Below are positions 25,498 to 34,288 of a DNA stretch of 64,000 nt, in pieces. Position numbers and translations under genes: made by a program. The DNA comes from Pigmentiphaga litoralis (GTDB lineage: Bacteria; Pseudomonadota; Gammaproteobacteria; Burkholderiales; Burkholderiaceae_B). Numbering within the stretch: position 1 is the stretch's first letter; each line of letters begins with the position of its first letter. Under the pieces are notes generated by a model that saw only the letters and a list, made by a program, of their open reading frames with translations, was not told the DNA's origin and did not search any database. Location of the stretch: assembly GCF_014651835.1 (NCBI RefSeq), contig NZ_BMXQ01000001.1, positions 558,001 through 622,000 of the forward strand. Reading direction: 5' to 3'.

Positions 25498-26769
25498 ATG
25501 CATTTTCCCTTCCGATCGCTTGTCACCCACCTTGCCACCGCCGGCTTCGTGATGGTGACCGGCCACGCCGTCGCCGCCCCGCAAGCCGACATCCACACGC
25601 TGGCGCAGCAACATCAACAGCCCTATCTGGACACGCTGCGCGACCTGGTCCACATTGAGTCCGGCAGCAAGGACATCGAAGGCACCGAAAAAATTGCCAA
25701 CTATGTGGCCGGCAAGCTGCGGGAGCAGGGTGGCAAGGTCGAGACCATTCAGCCGACGGATATCTACAAGCTGGGTGACACGCCCGACAAGATCGGCCCG
25801 ATGGTGCATGCCGAGTTCAAGGGCAAGGGCAAGAGCCGCATCATGCTGATCGCCCACATGGACACGGTCTATTTGAAAGGGATGCTGAAAGACCAGCCAT
25901 TCCGCGTGGACGGCGACCGCGCCTACGGCCTGGGCATTGCGGACGACAAGCAGGGCGTGGCGTTGATCCTGCACACCGTGGCCATGCTGCGTCAGATGGG
26001 CTTTGACAACTACGGCACGCTGACTGTGCTGATGAACAGCGATGAAGAGATCAGCTCGCCCGGCGCGCGCAGCACCATGACGCGGATCGGCGCCGAGCAG
26101 GATGCGGTGTTCTCGTTCGAAGGCGGTGGCCCGGACGGCGGCGTGCGGCTGGCCACGAGTGGCATCGGCGCTGCCCTGTTGAAGGTGGAAGGCAAGGCGT
26201 CGCACGCCGGTGCCAGGCCGGAAGATGGCGTGAACGCGCTGTATGAGCTGTCGCATCAACTGCTGCAGATGAAGGACCTGTCCAAGCCCGACACGGGCCT
26301 GAAGTTGAACTGGACCGTGGCGACGGCAGGCACCAATCGCAATGTGATCCCTGCCGAGGCGACTGCCCAGGCCGACGCCCGGGCGCTGCGCGTGGCGGAC
26401 TTTACCGAGCTTGAGCAAGCCATGCAGGCCAAGGTCGGCAACAAGCTGCTGGCCGCGAGCAAGGTCCAGCTCAATTTCGAAGTGCGCCGCCCGCCGCTGG
26501 AGGCCAACGAGACGTCACGTCGCCTGGCCAAACAGATGCAGGAAATCTATAGCCAGGACCTGGGCATGAAGATGACCGTGGCCGAAAAGGCGACCGGCGG
26601 AGGCACGGACGCCGCGTTCGCCGCGCTCAAGGCACGCGGCGGCGTCATCGAAGGGATGGGGCTGACGGGGCATGGCGCGCATTCGAATGACGCCGAATAC
26701 GTGCAGGTGGGTACGATCGTGCCGCGTCTGTACCTGGTCACGCGCATGATCCGGGATATGTCGAAATAA
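25498..26769 (+). CDS. Periplasmic M20 metallopeptidase, glutamate carboxypeptidase (CPG2-like)
   Basis: The 423-residue protein carries a signal peptide (cleavage near AVA-AP). The M20 di-zinc ligands are visible: HMDTVY (H120, D122), GIADDKQG (bridging Asp about 149), SDEE (general base and ligand, about 182-184) and the C-terminal HGAHSNDAEYV histidine. The lid domain (about 210-330) contains KASHAGARPEDG. It matches carboxypeptidase G2, which removes C-terminal glutamate from peptides and folates. The single ATG after AGGAG is a good start. No clear operon partner. Confidence 0.92.
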   Translation: MHFPFRSLVTHLATAGFVMVTGHAVAAPQADIHTLAQQHQQPYLDTLRDLVHIESGSKDIEGTEKIANYVAGKLREQGGKVETIQPTDIYKLGDTPDKIGPMVHAEFKGKGKSRIMLIAHMDTVYLKGMLKDQPFRVDGDRAYGLGIADDKQGVALILHTVAMLRQMGFDNYGTLTVLMNSDEEISSPGARSTMTRIGAEQDAVFSFEGGGPDGGVRLATSGIGAALLKVEGKASHAGARPEDGVNALYELSHQLLQMKDLSKPDTGLKLNWTVATAGTNRNVIPAEATAQADARALRVADFTELEQAMQAKVGNKLLAASKVQLNFEVRRPPLEANETSRRLAKQMQEIYSQDLGMKMTVAEKATGGGTDAAFAALKARGGVIEGMGLTGHGAHSNDAEYVQVGTIVPRLYLVTRMIRDMSK

Positions 26770-27121
26770 CTTTTTAACGGAAGAGACGATTGCCGGAATG
26801 CCGACGTCATCCGCCATGCGCGATCAAGGCGTTATCCGTCTTTCGTCGATTCCCCCGGGCAGGGTTCTGTCTGCTTGCACCACGCATCGAGATAAGACCA
26901 AAGCACTTCGGCTTGTTCGCTTAATTCAGCATCCTGCCCTGCCTTGAAAAAGGCCCGTCAAATACCGGGTCCGCCTTACCGTTTACACTAGGCGCGCTCT
27001 GGGCACCCCTGGCCGGTACGGGTCAGCGGCCCGGTCGCCCTTACCACCACTCAGCATGACAACGCCTTGCGCACACGGTGTGCGGACGGGCTTACTTCGG
27101 CATTTCGATCAGGCATCCCCC
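26770..27121. other. 352-base spacer, no gene seen
   Basis: The spacer lies between the M20 peptidase and the OsmC-YcaO gene. It has a slightly lower GC stretch near 26880-26960 and a TTACACT-like -10 candidate near 26985, but no matching -35 at normal spacing. No open frame with motif or ribosome site was found. It should hold the OsmC-YcaO promoter. Confidence 0.4.
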
Positions 27122-29326
27122 ATGGAAATCAAAGTCAACTTCCTCGATAAGCTACGTCTCGAAGCCAAGTTCGATGATTTCACCGTGGTGGCGGACCAGC
27201 CGATCCGGTACAAGGGCGATGGGTCGGCCCCCGGGCCTTTTGATTATTTCCTGGCGTCGTCGGCCTTGTGTGCGGCGTATTTCGTGAAGCTCTACTGCGT
27301 GACGCGGAATATTCCGACCGAAAATATCCGGCTGTCGCAGAACAATATCGTGGACCCGGAAAATCGCTACAAGCAGATCTTCAAGATCCAGGTCGAACTG
27401 CCATCGGATATTGCCGAGGTTGATCGCCGGGGCATCCTGCGGTCGATCGAGCGGTGCACGGTCAAGAAGGTGGTGCAGGAAGGGCCGGACTTTGTTATTG
27501 AAGAAGTCGAGAACCTGGACGCCGATGCCCAATCGCTGTTGACGGTCAAGGCGGATGCCGAGGCGCGCACGTTCATCGCGGGCAAGGATCTGCCGCTGGA
27601 ACAGACCATCGCCAACATGACGGGCATTTTGGCGGACCTGGGCATCAAGATCGAGATCGCATCCTGGCGCAATCTGGTCCCGAATGTGTGGTCGCTGCAT
27701 ATCCGTGACGCCCATTCGCCGATGTGTTTTACCAATGGCAAGGGATCGACCAAGGAAAGCGCCCTTGCGTCGGCGCTGGGCGAATATATCGAGCGGCTGA
27801 ACAACAACCACTTTTATGCGGGCGTGTTCTGGGGCGAAGATTTTGCCGATGCGCCGTTCGTGCACTACCCGAATGAACGTTGGTTCAAGCCCGGCCGCAA
27901 GGACGCGCTGCCGGCGGGCTTGCTGGATCCCCACTGCATCGAGGTTTACAACCCCGATGGCGAGCTGAAGGCGTCGCATCTGATCGACACCAATTCAGGC
28001 AACACGAAGCGCGGCATTTGCGCCTTGCCCTTCGTTCGGCAGTCGGACCAGGAGGTCGTGTACTTCCCGTCGAATCTGGTCGAAAACCTGTATGTCAGCA
28101 ATGGCATGAGTGCCGGCAACACGCTGGTCGAAGCGCAGGTGCAGTGCCTGTCCGAAATATTTGAACGGGCGGTCAAACGTGAGATCCTGGAGGGCGAGCT
28201 TGCCCTGCCAGACGTGCCGGCTGACGTCCTGGCCAAATACCCGGGCATCCTGGCCGGGATTCAGAGCCTGGAAGCGCAGGGTTTTCCTGTGCTGGTGAAG
28301 GACGCGTCGATGGGCGGGGTCTATCCCGTGATGTGCGTGACTTTGATGAACCCCAAGACCGGCGGCGTCTTTGCATCGTTTGGCGCGCACCCGAGCTTCG
28401 AAGTGGCGCTGGAACGCAGCTTGACCGAGCTGCTGCAAGGCCGCAGTTTTGAGGGCCTGAATGACCTGCCCGCGCCCACATTCAACAGCGAAGAAGTGAC
28501 CGAGTCCCACAACTTTGTTGAACATTTCATCGATTCGAGCGGCCTGGTGTCCTGGCGCTTTTTCAGCAGCAAGGCGGACTTCGAATTCGTGGAATGGGAC
28601 TTTTCCGGTCACGGCGAACATTCCAATGCGCAGGAAGCGGCGGCATTGTTCGGCATCCTGGCGGACATGGGCAAAGAGGCCTATGTGGCGGTGCATGACC
28701 AATTGGGATCTATTGCCTGCCGCATTCTGGTGCCGGGCTATTCCGAGATCTATCCGGTCGACGATCTGGTGTGGGACAACACGAACAAGGCGCTGCTGTT
28801 CCGGGAAGACATCCTGAATCTGCATCGCCTGGACGACGCGGCTTTGACCGACCTGCTGGAGCGGCTCGAGAGCAATGAGCTGGACGATTATTCCGACATC
28901 GCCACATTGATCGGGATCGAGTTCGACGAGAACACGGAGTGGGGTCAGCTCACGGTGCTGGAACTGAAGCTGCTGATCAACCTGGCCTTGCAGCAGTTCG
29001 ATGCCGCGCAGGAAGGGGTGGGCGCCTTCCTTCAGTACAACGACAACACGGTCGATCGCCGCCTGTTCTATCAGGCATTGAACGGCGTGCTTGAAGTCGT
29101 GCTCGATGATGAGCTTGAGCTGGACGACTACGTCGTCAACTTTCGCCGGATGTTCGGCAATGACCGGATGGATGCGGTGCTGGGGTCGGTGGACGGCACA
29201 GTCCGCTTCCATGGTCTCGCCCCAACCAGCATGAAACTGGAAGGCCTGGACCGGCACCATCGCCTGATTGACAGCTACCGGAAACTGCACACGGCGCGGG
29301 CCCGGGCTGCGGCCGTCACGAAATAA
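27122..29326 (+). CDS. OsmC-YcaO fusion protein
   Basis: The 734-residue protein joins an N-terminal OsmC-like domain (about 1-140: KVNFLDKLRLEAKFDDF, GDGSAPGPFDYFLASSALC with its conserved cysteine, a peroxidase/thiol-chemistry fold) to a YcaO ATP-dependent domain (about 170-600: KGSTKESALASALGEYIERL and the NGMSAGNTLVEAQVQCLSEI helix with E-x-x-E and Q-C residues). YcaO proteins activate amide backbones with ATP for cyclodehydration or thioamidation, or assist RimO-dependent methylthiolation of S12. E. coli YcaO lacks the OsmC part. I start at the ATG at 27122, where homology begins. No precursor peptide or other RiPP gene is adjacent. Confidence 0.9.
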   Translation: MEIKVNFLDKLRLEAKFDDFTVVADQPIRYKGDGSAPGPFDYFLASSALCAAYFVKLYCVTRNIPTENIRLSQNNIVDPENRYKQIFKIQVELPSDIAEVDRRGILRSIERCTVKKVVQEGPDFVIEEVENLDADAQSLLTVKADAEARTFIAGKDLPLEQTIANMTGILADLGIKIEIASWRNLVPNVWSLHIRDAHSPMCFTNGKGSTKESALASALGEYIERLNNNHFYAGVFWGEDFADAPFVHYPNERWFKPGRKDALPAGLLDPHCIEVYNPDGELKASHLIDTNSGNTKRGICALPFVRQSDQEVVYFPSNLVENLYVSNGMSAGNTLVEAQVQCLSEIFERAVKREILEGELALPDVPADVLAKYPGILAGIQSLEAQGFPVLVKDASMGGVYPVMCVTLMNPKTGGVFASFGAHPSFEVALERSLTELLQGRSFEGLNDLPAPTFNSEEVTESHNFVEHFIDSSGLVSWRFFSSKADFEFVEWDFSGHGEHSNAQEAAALFGILADMGKEAYVAVHDQLGSIACRILVPGYSEIYPVDDLVWDNTNKALLFREDILNLHRLDDAALTDLLERLESNELDDYSDIATLIGIEFDENTEWGQLTVLELKLLINLALQQFDAAQEGVGAFLQYNDNTVDRRLFYQALNGVLEVVLDDELELDDYVVNFRRMFGNDRMDAVLGSVDGTVRFHGLAPTSMKLEGLDRHHRLIDSYRKLHTARARAAAVTK

Positions 29327-29330
29327 GCAG

Positions 29331-29351
29331 GGGATCCCGCATCGGGATCCC
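29331..29351 (+). terminator. Hairpin directly after the OsmC-YcaO gene
   Basis: GGGATCCCG and CGGGATCCC pair as a nine-base stem with a CAT loop, four bases after the stop codon. No T-tract follows, so it is either a Rho-dependent stop aid or an mRNA 3'-end stabiliser rather than a canonical intrinsic terminator. Confidence 0.6.
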
Positions 29352-29362
29352 GGGCGGTCTCG

Positions 29363-29394
29363 TTCGCGGCTTCCTTCGCGGCACCGTTCGCGGC
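29363..29394. repeat. Three tandem TTCGCGGC units, 12-base period
   Basis: TTCGCGGC appears at 29363-29370, 29375-29382 and 29387-29394, exactly 12 bases apart, just downstream of the hairpin. The flanks are nearly identical too. It looks like a small slippage-born tandem repeat in the convergent YcaO/TetR spacer. Confidence 0.5.
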
Positions 29395-29401
29395 ATCCTG
29401 C

Positions 29402-30010
29402 TTACTTGCTGCGTCTGACCAGATTCAGGATTACCTGCAGCAATTCGTCGCACGCATCGCTTTCCGCGATTTCGCCATCCGCCGCGGCTTCCGACAGGGC
29501 ATCGGCCGCGCCCATCATGGCCCAGAGGCTGGCGCCCGACACGCCCGCCGGTCCGCTGAACGGCGCAAGAATGCCGGCGCACATATCCATGAAAGCGTGC
29601 TGATATTCCCGTTTGACGGCCGTCAGTTCCGGTGACCCGTTCAGCGACGCAATCACGCCCGACATCTCCCTGCCTTGCGACACCACGCAGCTCACATAGC
29701 TCGATGCAATCACGCTCGCCTTCTCTTGCAAGGTGGGGCGGGCTTTGTCGATGGCGTCGGCAAACAGGGCGGTCTGGCGCGCATCGTAGTCCTGGTACAG
29801 CGCAACCAGCAGGCCGTTGCGCGTGCCGAAGTGATCGTAGACGATAGGCTTGCTGACCCCGGCGGCTTCCGCAAGGCGACCCAGCGTCAGGGCGTCGGTG
29901 CCTTCATCGCCGATCAAGGCCCACGCCGTGTCCAGCAACTGGCGCGTACGCGCGGCGCGCGGCATGCGCCGCTTGGGAGATTCGGCGGGGGAGGCAGGAG
30001 AGGCGGTCAT
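29402..30010 (-). CDS. TetR-family transcriptional repressor
   Basis: The 202-residue protein has the TetR HTH (LTLGRLAEAAGVSKPIVYDHFGTRNGLLVALY) at about residues 42-73 and a helical ligand-binding domain with ASLNGSPELTAVKREYQHAF. Its start lies 136 bases from the divergent LysR gene at 30147. It converges on the OsmC-YcaO gene. The target is not evident; the shared divergent promoter region is the obvious candidate. Confidence 0.9.
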   Translation of the reverse strand: MTASPASPAESPKRRMPRAARTRQLLDTAWALIGDEGTDALTLGRLAEAAGVSKPIVYDHFGTRNGLLVALYQDYDARQTALFADAIDKARPTLQEKASVIASSYVSCVVSQGREMSGVIASLNGSPELTAVKREYQHAFMDMCAGILAPFSGPAGVSGASLWAMMGAADALSEAAADGEIAESDACDELLQVILNLVRRSK

Positions 30011-30146
30011 GCCGCAAGTTTACCGGCTTGGCGGCGACAGATCCTCGGCAATACGCCGGCCGATGGCTTCCTGGCCAAGCAGGCCTTGTCCGCACGATGG
30101 AAAACCGGACTACCATGACGTGCTTGTCTTCCCACCAAGGTCATCC

Positions 30147-31073
30147 ATGGAACTTCGCCAACTCCGGTACTTCGTGAAGGTCTGTGAACTGCGCAGCATG
30201 GGCCGTGCAGCGATCGAGCTGGGCGTGGTGACGTCTGCGCTCAGCCAGCAGATCAGCCGGCTGGAAGGCGAGCTGTCCACGCGCCTGTTGCAGCGCGCCA
30301 GCACCGGTGTCACGCCCACCGACGCCGGGGTGGCCTTTCTCCAGCAGGCGCAGCTGACCTTGCGGCATGCCGACGAAGCCGTGCGGGCAGCGCAGCAGGC
30401 GCGGCTGTCGGGGCACGTGAGCGTGGGGCTGGCGCCCACGACGGCGTCGGTGCTGGGCATGCCGTTGATGCAGGCGATGCGGGAACGCTATCCGGACATC
30501 CGGCTGCACCTGGTCGAGTCGCTGTCGGGCAATCTCGGCAGCATGCTGCAGGCGCGTCAACTGGACCTTGCCGTGCTGTTCGAGACGGCAACGCCGCGCC
30601 GGTGGAGCATCGAACCCTTGCTGGACGAAAAGCTGTTTTTGATCGCCGCCAAGTCACTGCCGCAGCGCCCGGACGGGCCGCGTGTGCGGCTGTCGCAGCT
30701 TGCCGGTGTGCCGTTGGTCATGCCCAGCCAGGGGCACGGGCTTCGGGCCTCGCTGACCACGGCGTTTGCCCGCGCGCGGATCGAACCCAGGGTGGTGGCC
30801 GAGATCGACGGCCTGGCGCTATTGATGGACGCGGTGCGCGCGGGCCTGGGGGCCACGATCCAGCCTGGCGCTGCCGTGGCGCGGCAGCCGGCGGATCACG
30901 TGGTCAGCTGTCAGATCAGCGACGCGCATGTGAGCCGTCGCAACGTGTTGGTCAGCCTGTCGGACGACGAACTGTCGCCGGCCGCCCTGGCAACGCGGGT
31001 GGTGATTGCCGACATTGCGCGCACGCTGGTGCGTGAAGGCTTGTGGGCAGGCGCGCGTCTTCTCAAAAACTGA
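30147..31073 (+). CDS. LysR-type regulator (Nac/Cbl-like)
   Basis: The 308-residue protein starts MELRQLRYFVKVCELRSM with an HTH (GRAAIELGVVTSALSQQISRL). Its effector domain contains TASVLGMPLMQAMRERYPDIRL, characteristic of the Nac/aromatic-catabolism branch. The ATG at 30147 follows AAGG; the longer upstream frame runs through the TetR gene in antisense. It precedes a Bug receptor gene by 83 bases on the same strand and may control it. Confidence 0.9.
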   Translation: MELRQLRYFVKVCELRSMGRAAIELGVVTSALSQQISRLEGELSTRLLQRASTGVTPTDAGVAFLQQAQLTLRHADEAVRAAQQARLSGHVSVGLAPTTASVLGMPLMQAMRERYPDIRLHLVESLSGNLGSMLQARQLDLAVLFETATPRRWSIEPLLDEKLFLIAAKSLPQRPDGPRVRLSQLAGVPLVMPSQGHGLRASLTTAFARARIEPRVVAEIDGLALLMDAVRAGLGATIQPGAAVARQPADHVVSCQISDAHVSRRNVLVSLSDDELSPAALATRVVIADIARTLVREGLWAGARLLKN

Positions 31074-31156
31074 ACACCTATTGCCCGATACGGGCTGTCG
31101 TCGCACTGCCGAGCTGCCTACAGTCTCCTGCTTTCAAAAGAACGCAGGAGACGACA

Positions 31157-32134
31157 GTGTCCACATTCCCTTCATTGCCCATGGTGGCGATGGCCGCAGC
31201 GGCATGCTGTATGGCCGCATCCGCTTATGCGCAGGACTTTCCGCCCGCCAAGCCTGTCACGATGGTGGTGGGTTTTGCGCCCGGCGGCGCGGCAGACGCC
31301 GCCGCCCGGTTGATTGCCCGCAAGCTGGGCGACAACATTGGACAGACAGTGGTCGTTGAAAACAAGGCGGGTGCCGGCGGCAACATCGCGCATCAACTCG
31401 TGGCAAGCGGGCCGGCGGATGGATCCGTGCTGCTGTTCGGTTCGATCGGCCCGTTGACGATCGCGCCCCATGTCATGAAGGTGACGTACGACCCGTTCAA
31501 GGATCTGAGTGCCGTATCGGGCGGCGTCAATTTCCCTAACGTGCTGGTCGTGCACAAGGAACTCGGCGTCAAGAACCTGGCGGAATTTGTTGCGCTCGCC
31601 AAGAAGAAGTCAGGCGGCGTGGAGTTTGCGTCGACCGGGGCAGGGTCGGCGTCGCATCTGGCCGGCGAGCTGTTCAACCAGCGGGCCGCGATCGAGATGG
31701 TGCATGTGCCCTACAAGGGCGGCGCGCCGGCCTTGCAGGATCTGCTGGGCGGACGGATCGCGTCGTACTTTTCCGCGCCGCCTACCGCCATGCCGCATAT
31801 CGAAACCGGCAGGCTGATTCCGTTGGCCACGACCGGCCTGGTTCGCCCGGCGTACCTGCCCGACATTCCGACGGTGGCCGAGTCGGGTTATCCAGGATTT
31901 GAAGCGCTGAACTGGTATGCCTTTGTCGCGCATTCAAAAACGCCGACAGCCATGCTGGATCGCTGGAACCAGGAAATCGTGAAGGTGTTGAACGACCCCG
32001 GCGTGAAGCAGGCACTGAACCAGCATGGCCTGACGCCGCAGCCCACCACGCGTGCCGAGCTGACGGCCTTCATGAAGAAAGAAGACGCGAAGTGGAGCGC
32101 CATCGTCAAGGAGCGCAAGATCACCGCCGATTGA
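31157..32134 (+). CDS. Bug-family periplasmic solute receptor
   Basis: The 325-residue protein has a signal peptide (VAMAAAACCMAASAYA-QD). Bug landmarks are PAKPVTMVVGFAPGGAADAAAR, VENKAGAGGNIA, MVHVPYKGGAPALQDLLGG and FVAHSKTPTAML. The start is GTG 31157, six bases after AGGAG; the upstream in-frame part overlaps the LysR end. It sits right after a LysR gene on the same strand, an arrangement that often marks a receptor and its regulator. No TctAB genes follow. Confidence 0.9.
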   Translation: MSTFPSLPMVAMAAAACCMAASAYAQDFPPAKPVTMVVGFAPGGAADAAARLIARKLGDNIGQTVVVENKAGAGGNIAHQLVASGPADGSVLLFGSIGPLTIAPHVMKVTYDPFKDLSAVSGGVNFPNVLVVHKELGVKNLAEFVALAKKKSGGVEFASTGAGSASHLAGELFNQRAAIEMVHVPYKGGAPALQDLLGGRIASYFSAPPTAMPHIETGRLIPLATTGLVRPAYLPDIPTVAESGYPGFEALNWYAFVAHSKTPTAMLDRWNQEIVKVLNDPGVKQALNQHGLTPQPTTRAELTAFMKKEDAKWSAIVKERKITAD

Positions 32135-32164
32135 TAAATCGGCCAGGGTCGCCGCGGATGTGAT

Positions 32165-32320
32165 CAGGGCGTCGGCTGGACGGTCGAAGGGCACGATGCC
32201 GGCGACAAGGTGCTGAAGCTGTTCGCCCGCGTTGGGCGCCAGTGCACGGGGGTGGAGGCGGCGGCAGTGCACGGCCTGAAGACGCCGGTCACCGTCAGCG
32301 TCGGGATCGCGGCGGAGACG
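32165..32320 (+). pseudogene. Fragment of a GGDEF-domain protein
   Basis: In one plus frame this spacer reads GHDAGDKVLKLFARVGRQ, then HGLKTPVTVSVGIAAE. Both are typical of diguanylate cyclase GGDEF domains (the GHDAGDxVL helix and the VTVSIGIA strand). The GGDEF signature that should lie between them is missing, so an internal piece is deleted. There is no start codon or ribosome site. I read it as a small relic; its origin is uncertain. Confidence 0.45.
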
Positions 32321-32349
32321 TCCCCAGCGATCGATCCCACGCCTTGCCC

Positions 32350-33549
32350 TTACCGCGCCGCGTCCCCCGCCGTCAGCGCCAGCGTTTCTTCCCGCTTCTG
32401 CAGCCACCACGCATAGCTGCGGGGCAGCAGATTGTGCGGATCGGGCACGCCCAGCTTGGCGGCAGCGTGCACGGGCCAGTTCGGGTCCCACATGAATTCG
32501 CGGGCCAGGGCAACGAAGTCGCAGTCCCCGGCTTGCAGATAGCCTTCGGCCTGTTCGGCTTCACGGATCAGGCCCACCGCCATGGTCGGGATGCCCGTCT
32601 CTTCGCGGATGCGTTTCGCAAAGGGCACGTGATAGCCGGGCACGCGCGGGACGACGTGCAGCGTCAACGGACCGTCGATGCCGCCCGACGAGCAGTCGAA
32701 CACATCCACGCCGCGTTCCTTCAGCGCCGCTGCCAGCACGATCGTGTCTTCCAGGCTCCAGGCGCCGCCGCGCCCATCCACGCAGGACCCGCGAAAGAAC
32801 AGCGGCCGGTCCGCAGGCCAGGCGTCGCGCACTGCTTCGATCAACTCCAGGCCGAACCGCATGCGGCCTTCCATGTCGCCACCGTAGGCGTCGGTCCGCT
32901 TGTTGGTGATGGGCGACAGGAACTGCTGGATGATGTAGCCGTGCGCGCCGTGGATCTCGACGACGTCGAAGCCCGCGTCCAGCGACCGTTTGGCGGCGTC
33001 CACGTGGGCCTGGATCACGTACTTGATGTCGTCATGATCCATTTCCTTCGGCGCCATCGCGCCTTCCTTGAAGGGGATGGGGCTGGGCGCCAGGCCCGAC
33101 CAGGGCGGACGGCCATTGGCGGCGTCGGCTGCGCTCAGGGGCGCAAAGCCATCCCACGGCGCGCGTGTGGCGACCTTGCGGCCGGCGTGGCCAAGCTGGA
33201 TGGCCGATGCGGCGCCCTGGGTGCGGATGAAGTCGGTCACGCGTTTCCATGCCTTGGCCTGCGCGTCGGTGTAGATGCCGGGGCAGTCGTAGGTCTTGCG
33301 TGAACGTTCGGACACCGAGGTCTCTTCGCAGAAGACGATGCCTGCGCCCCCCGATGCAAACTTGCCAAGATGCACAAGGTGCCAGTCGGTGGGAGCGCCG
33401 TCGACGGCGCTGTATTGCGACATGGGCGAGACGACGATGCGGTTTTTGACGGTCAGCCCGCGTAGCGTCTTGGGCTGGAACATCAGGGGCAGCGCGGCGG
33501 CTTGTTTCTGGGGAGTGTCGGTCATGGAGGATTCGCTGGTGGTTGGCAT
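32350..33549 (-). CDS. Old Yellow Enzyme-family NADH:flavin oxidoreductase (YqjM-like)
   Basis: The 399-residue TIM-barrel FMN enzyme shows VSPMSQYSA and GDCDFVALAREFMWDPNW (FMN binding), QLGHAGRK, DAGFDVVEIHGAHGYIIQQFLSP (histidine pair binding the substrate carbonyl) and TNKRTDAYGGDMEGRMRF. Such enzymes reduce activated C=C bonds. Start codons at 33549 and 33525 are both possible; neither has a clear ribosome site. It lies 21 bases after the GntR gene and is last in the leftward amidohydrolase-GntR-OYE operon. It may reduce an unsaturated ring intermediate. Confidence 0.92.
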   Translation of the reverse strand: MPTTSESSMTDTPQKQAAALPLMFQPKTLRGLTVKNRIVVSPMSQYSAVDGAPTDWHLVHLGKFASGGAGIVFCEETSVSERSRKTYDCPGIYTDAQAKAWKRVTDFIRTQGAASAIQLGHAGRKVATRAPWDGFAPLSAADAANGRPPWSGLAPSPIPFKEGAMAPKEMDHDDIKYVIQAHVDAAKRSLDAGFDVVEIHGAHGYIIQQFLSPITNKRTDAYGGDMEGRMRFGLELIEAVRDAWPADRPLFFRGSCVDGRGGAWSLEDTIVLAAALKERGVDVFDCSSGGIDGPLTLHVVPRVPGYHVPFAKRIREETGIPTMAVGLIREAEQAEGYLQAGDCDFVALAREFMWDPNWPVHAAAKLGVPDPHNLLPRSYAWWLQKREETLALTAGDAAR

Positions 33550-33570
33550 GCGCGGGACGAGAGGAGGCGT

Positions 33571-34257
33571 TTAGCGCTTGAGCAGACGAGAGAGGACGTT
33601 GGTCAGTGTGGCTTCGATGTGCACGGCCATGGCGGCGCGGGCGCGGGCGGCATCGCCCGCCGCCAGGGCGTCGAGCAGATCCAGGTGCTGCGCAACCGAG
33701 GCGCGAAAGTCCTGCGGCGTGGGCGGCGTGGCGAAGAGCATGGACTTGCGGCGCAGGTCTTCGATCAGCCTGGCCATGGTCTCGTTGCCGCACGCGGCAC
33801 ACACCGCGCGGTGCAGTTCAAGGTCGAGCGTGACACGTTCATGGTTGTCGGGGCGCTCGGCCTGCGCCAGTGCCGTCAGCCGCACCCGCAGGCTTTCCAG
33901 CACACCGGCATCCATGGCGCCGGCTGCAAGGCCGGCGGCTTCGGCTTCGAGCACCTTGCGGATCTTGAGCAGATCCAGGAATTCTTCAAGCGTGATGCGG
34001 CGCACTTCGAGCACGCCGCGGCTGCGCAAGATGAAGCCTTCACCTTCCAGCCGGCGCAGCGCTTCGCGCAGTGGCGTGCGAGACACGCCCAGCTGCAAGG
34101 ACAACTGGCGTTCCGAGATCGGGCGGCCCAGCGGTATTTCGTGCTTGAGCACCATGTCGTGCAGCTGCGCATGCACCCGCGCAACCAGCCCGCCGGGCTC
34201 CAAGGGCGAGTCGGTGTCGTCTTCCAGCGGCGCCGGCTTCTGGACCAGAAAGGTCAT
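33571..34257 (-). CDS. GntR-family (FCD) transcriptional regulator
   Basis: The 228-residue protein has a winged HTH at about 45-75 (RPISERQLSLQLGVSRTPLREALRRLEGEGFI) and an FCD ligand domain with LDLELHRAVCAACGN and QHLDLLDALAAGD, which carry metal-binding Asp/His residues. AGGA seven bases before the ATG at 34257 fixes the start. It is inside the leftward operon, 31 bases after the amidohydrolase. FCD regulators often bind TGGTATACCA-like sites; such sites overlap both divergent promoters at 35881 and 36119, so it probably controls both operons. Confidence 0.92.
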   Translation of the reverse strand: MTFLVQKPAPLEDDTDSPLEPGGLVARVHAQLHDMVLKHEIPLGRPISERQLSLQLGVSRTPLREALRRLEGEGFILRSRGVLEVRRITLEEFLDLLKIRKVLEAEAAGLAAGAMDAGVLESLRVRLTALAQAERPDNHERVTLDLELHRAVCAACGNETMARLIEDLRRKSMLFATPPTPQDFRASVAQHLDLLDALAAGDAARARAAMAVHIEATLTNVLSRLLKR

Positions 34258-34288
34258 GTTCACATCCTTTGTTTCGAGCCTGCGATCC

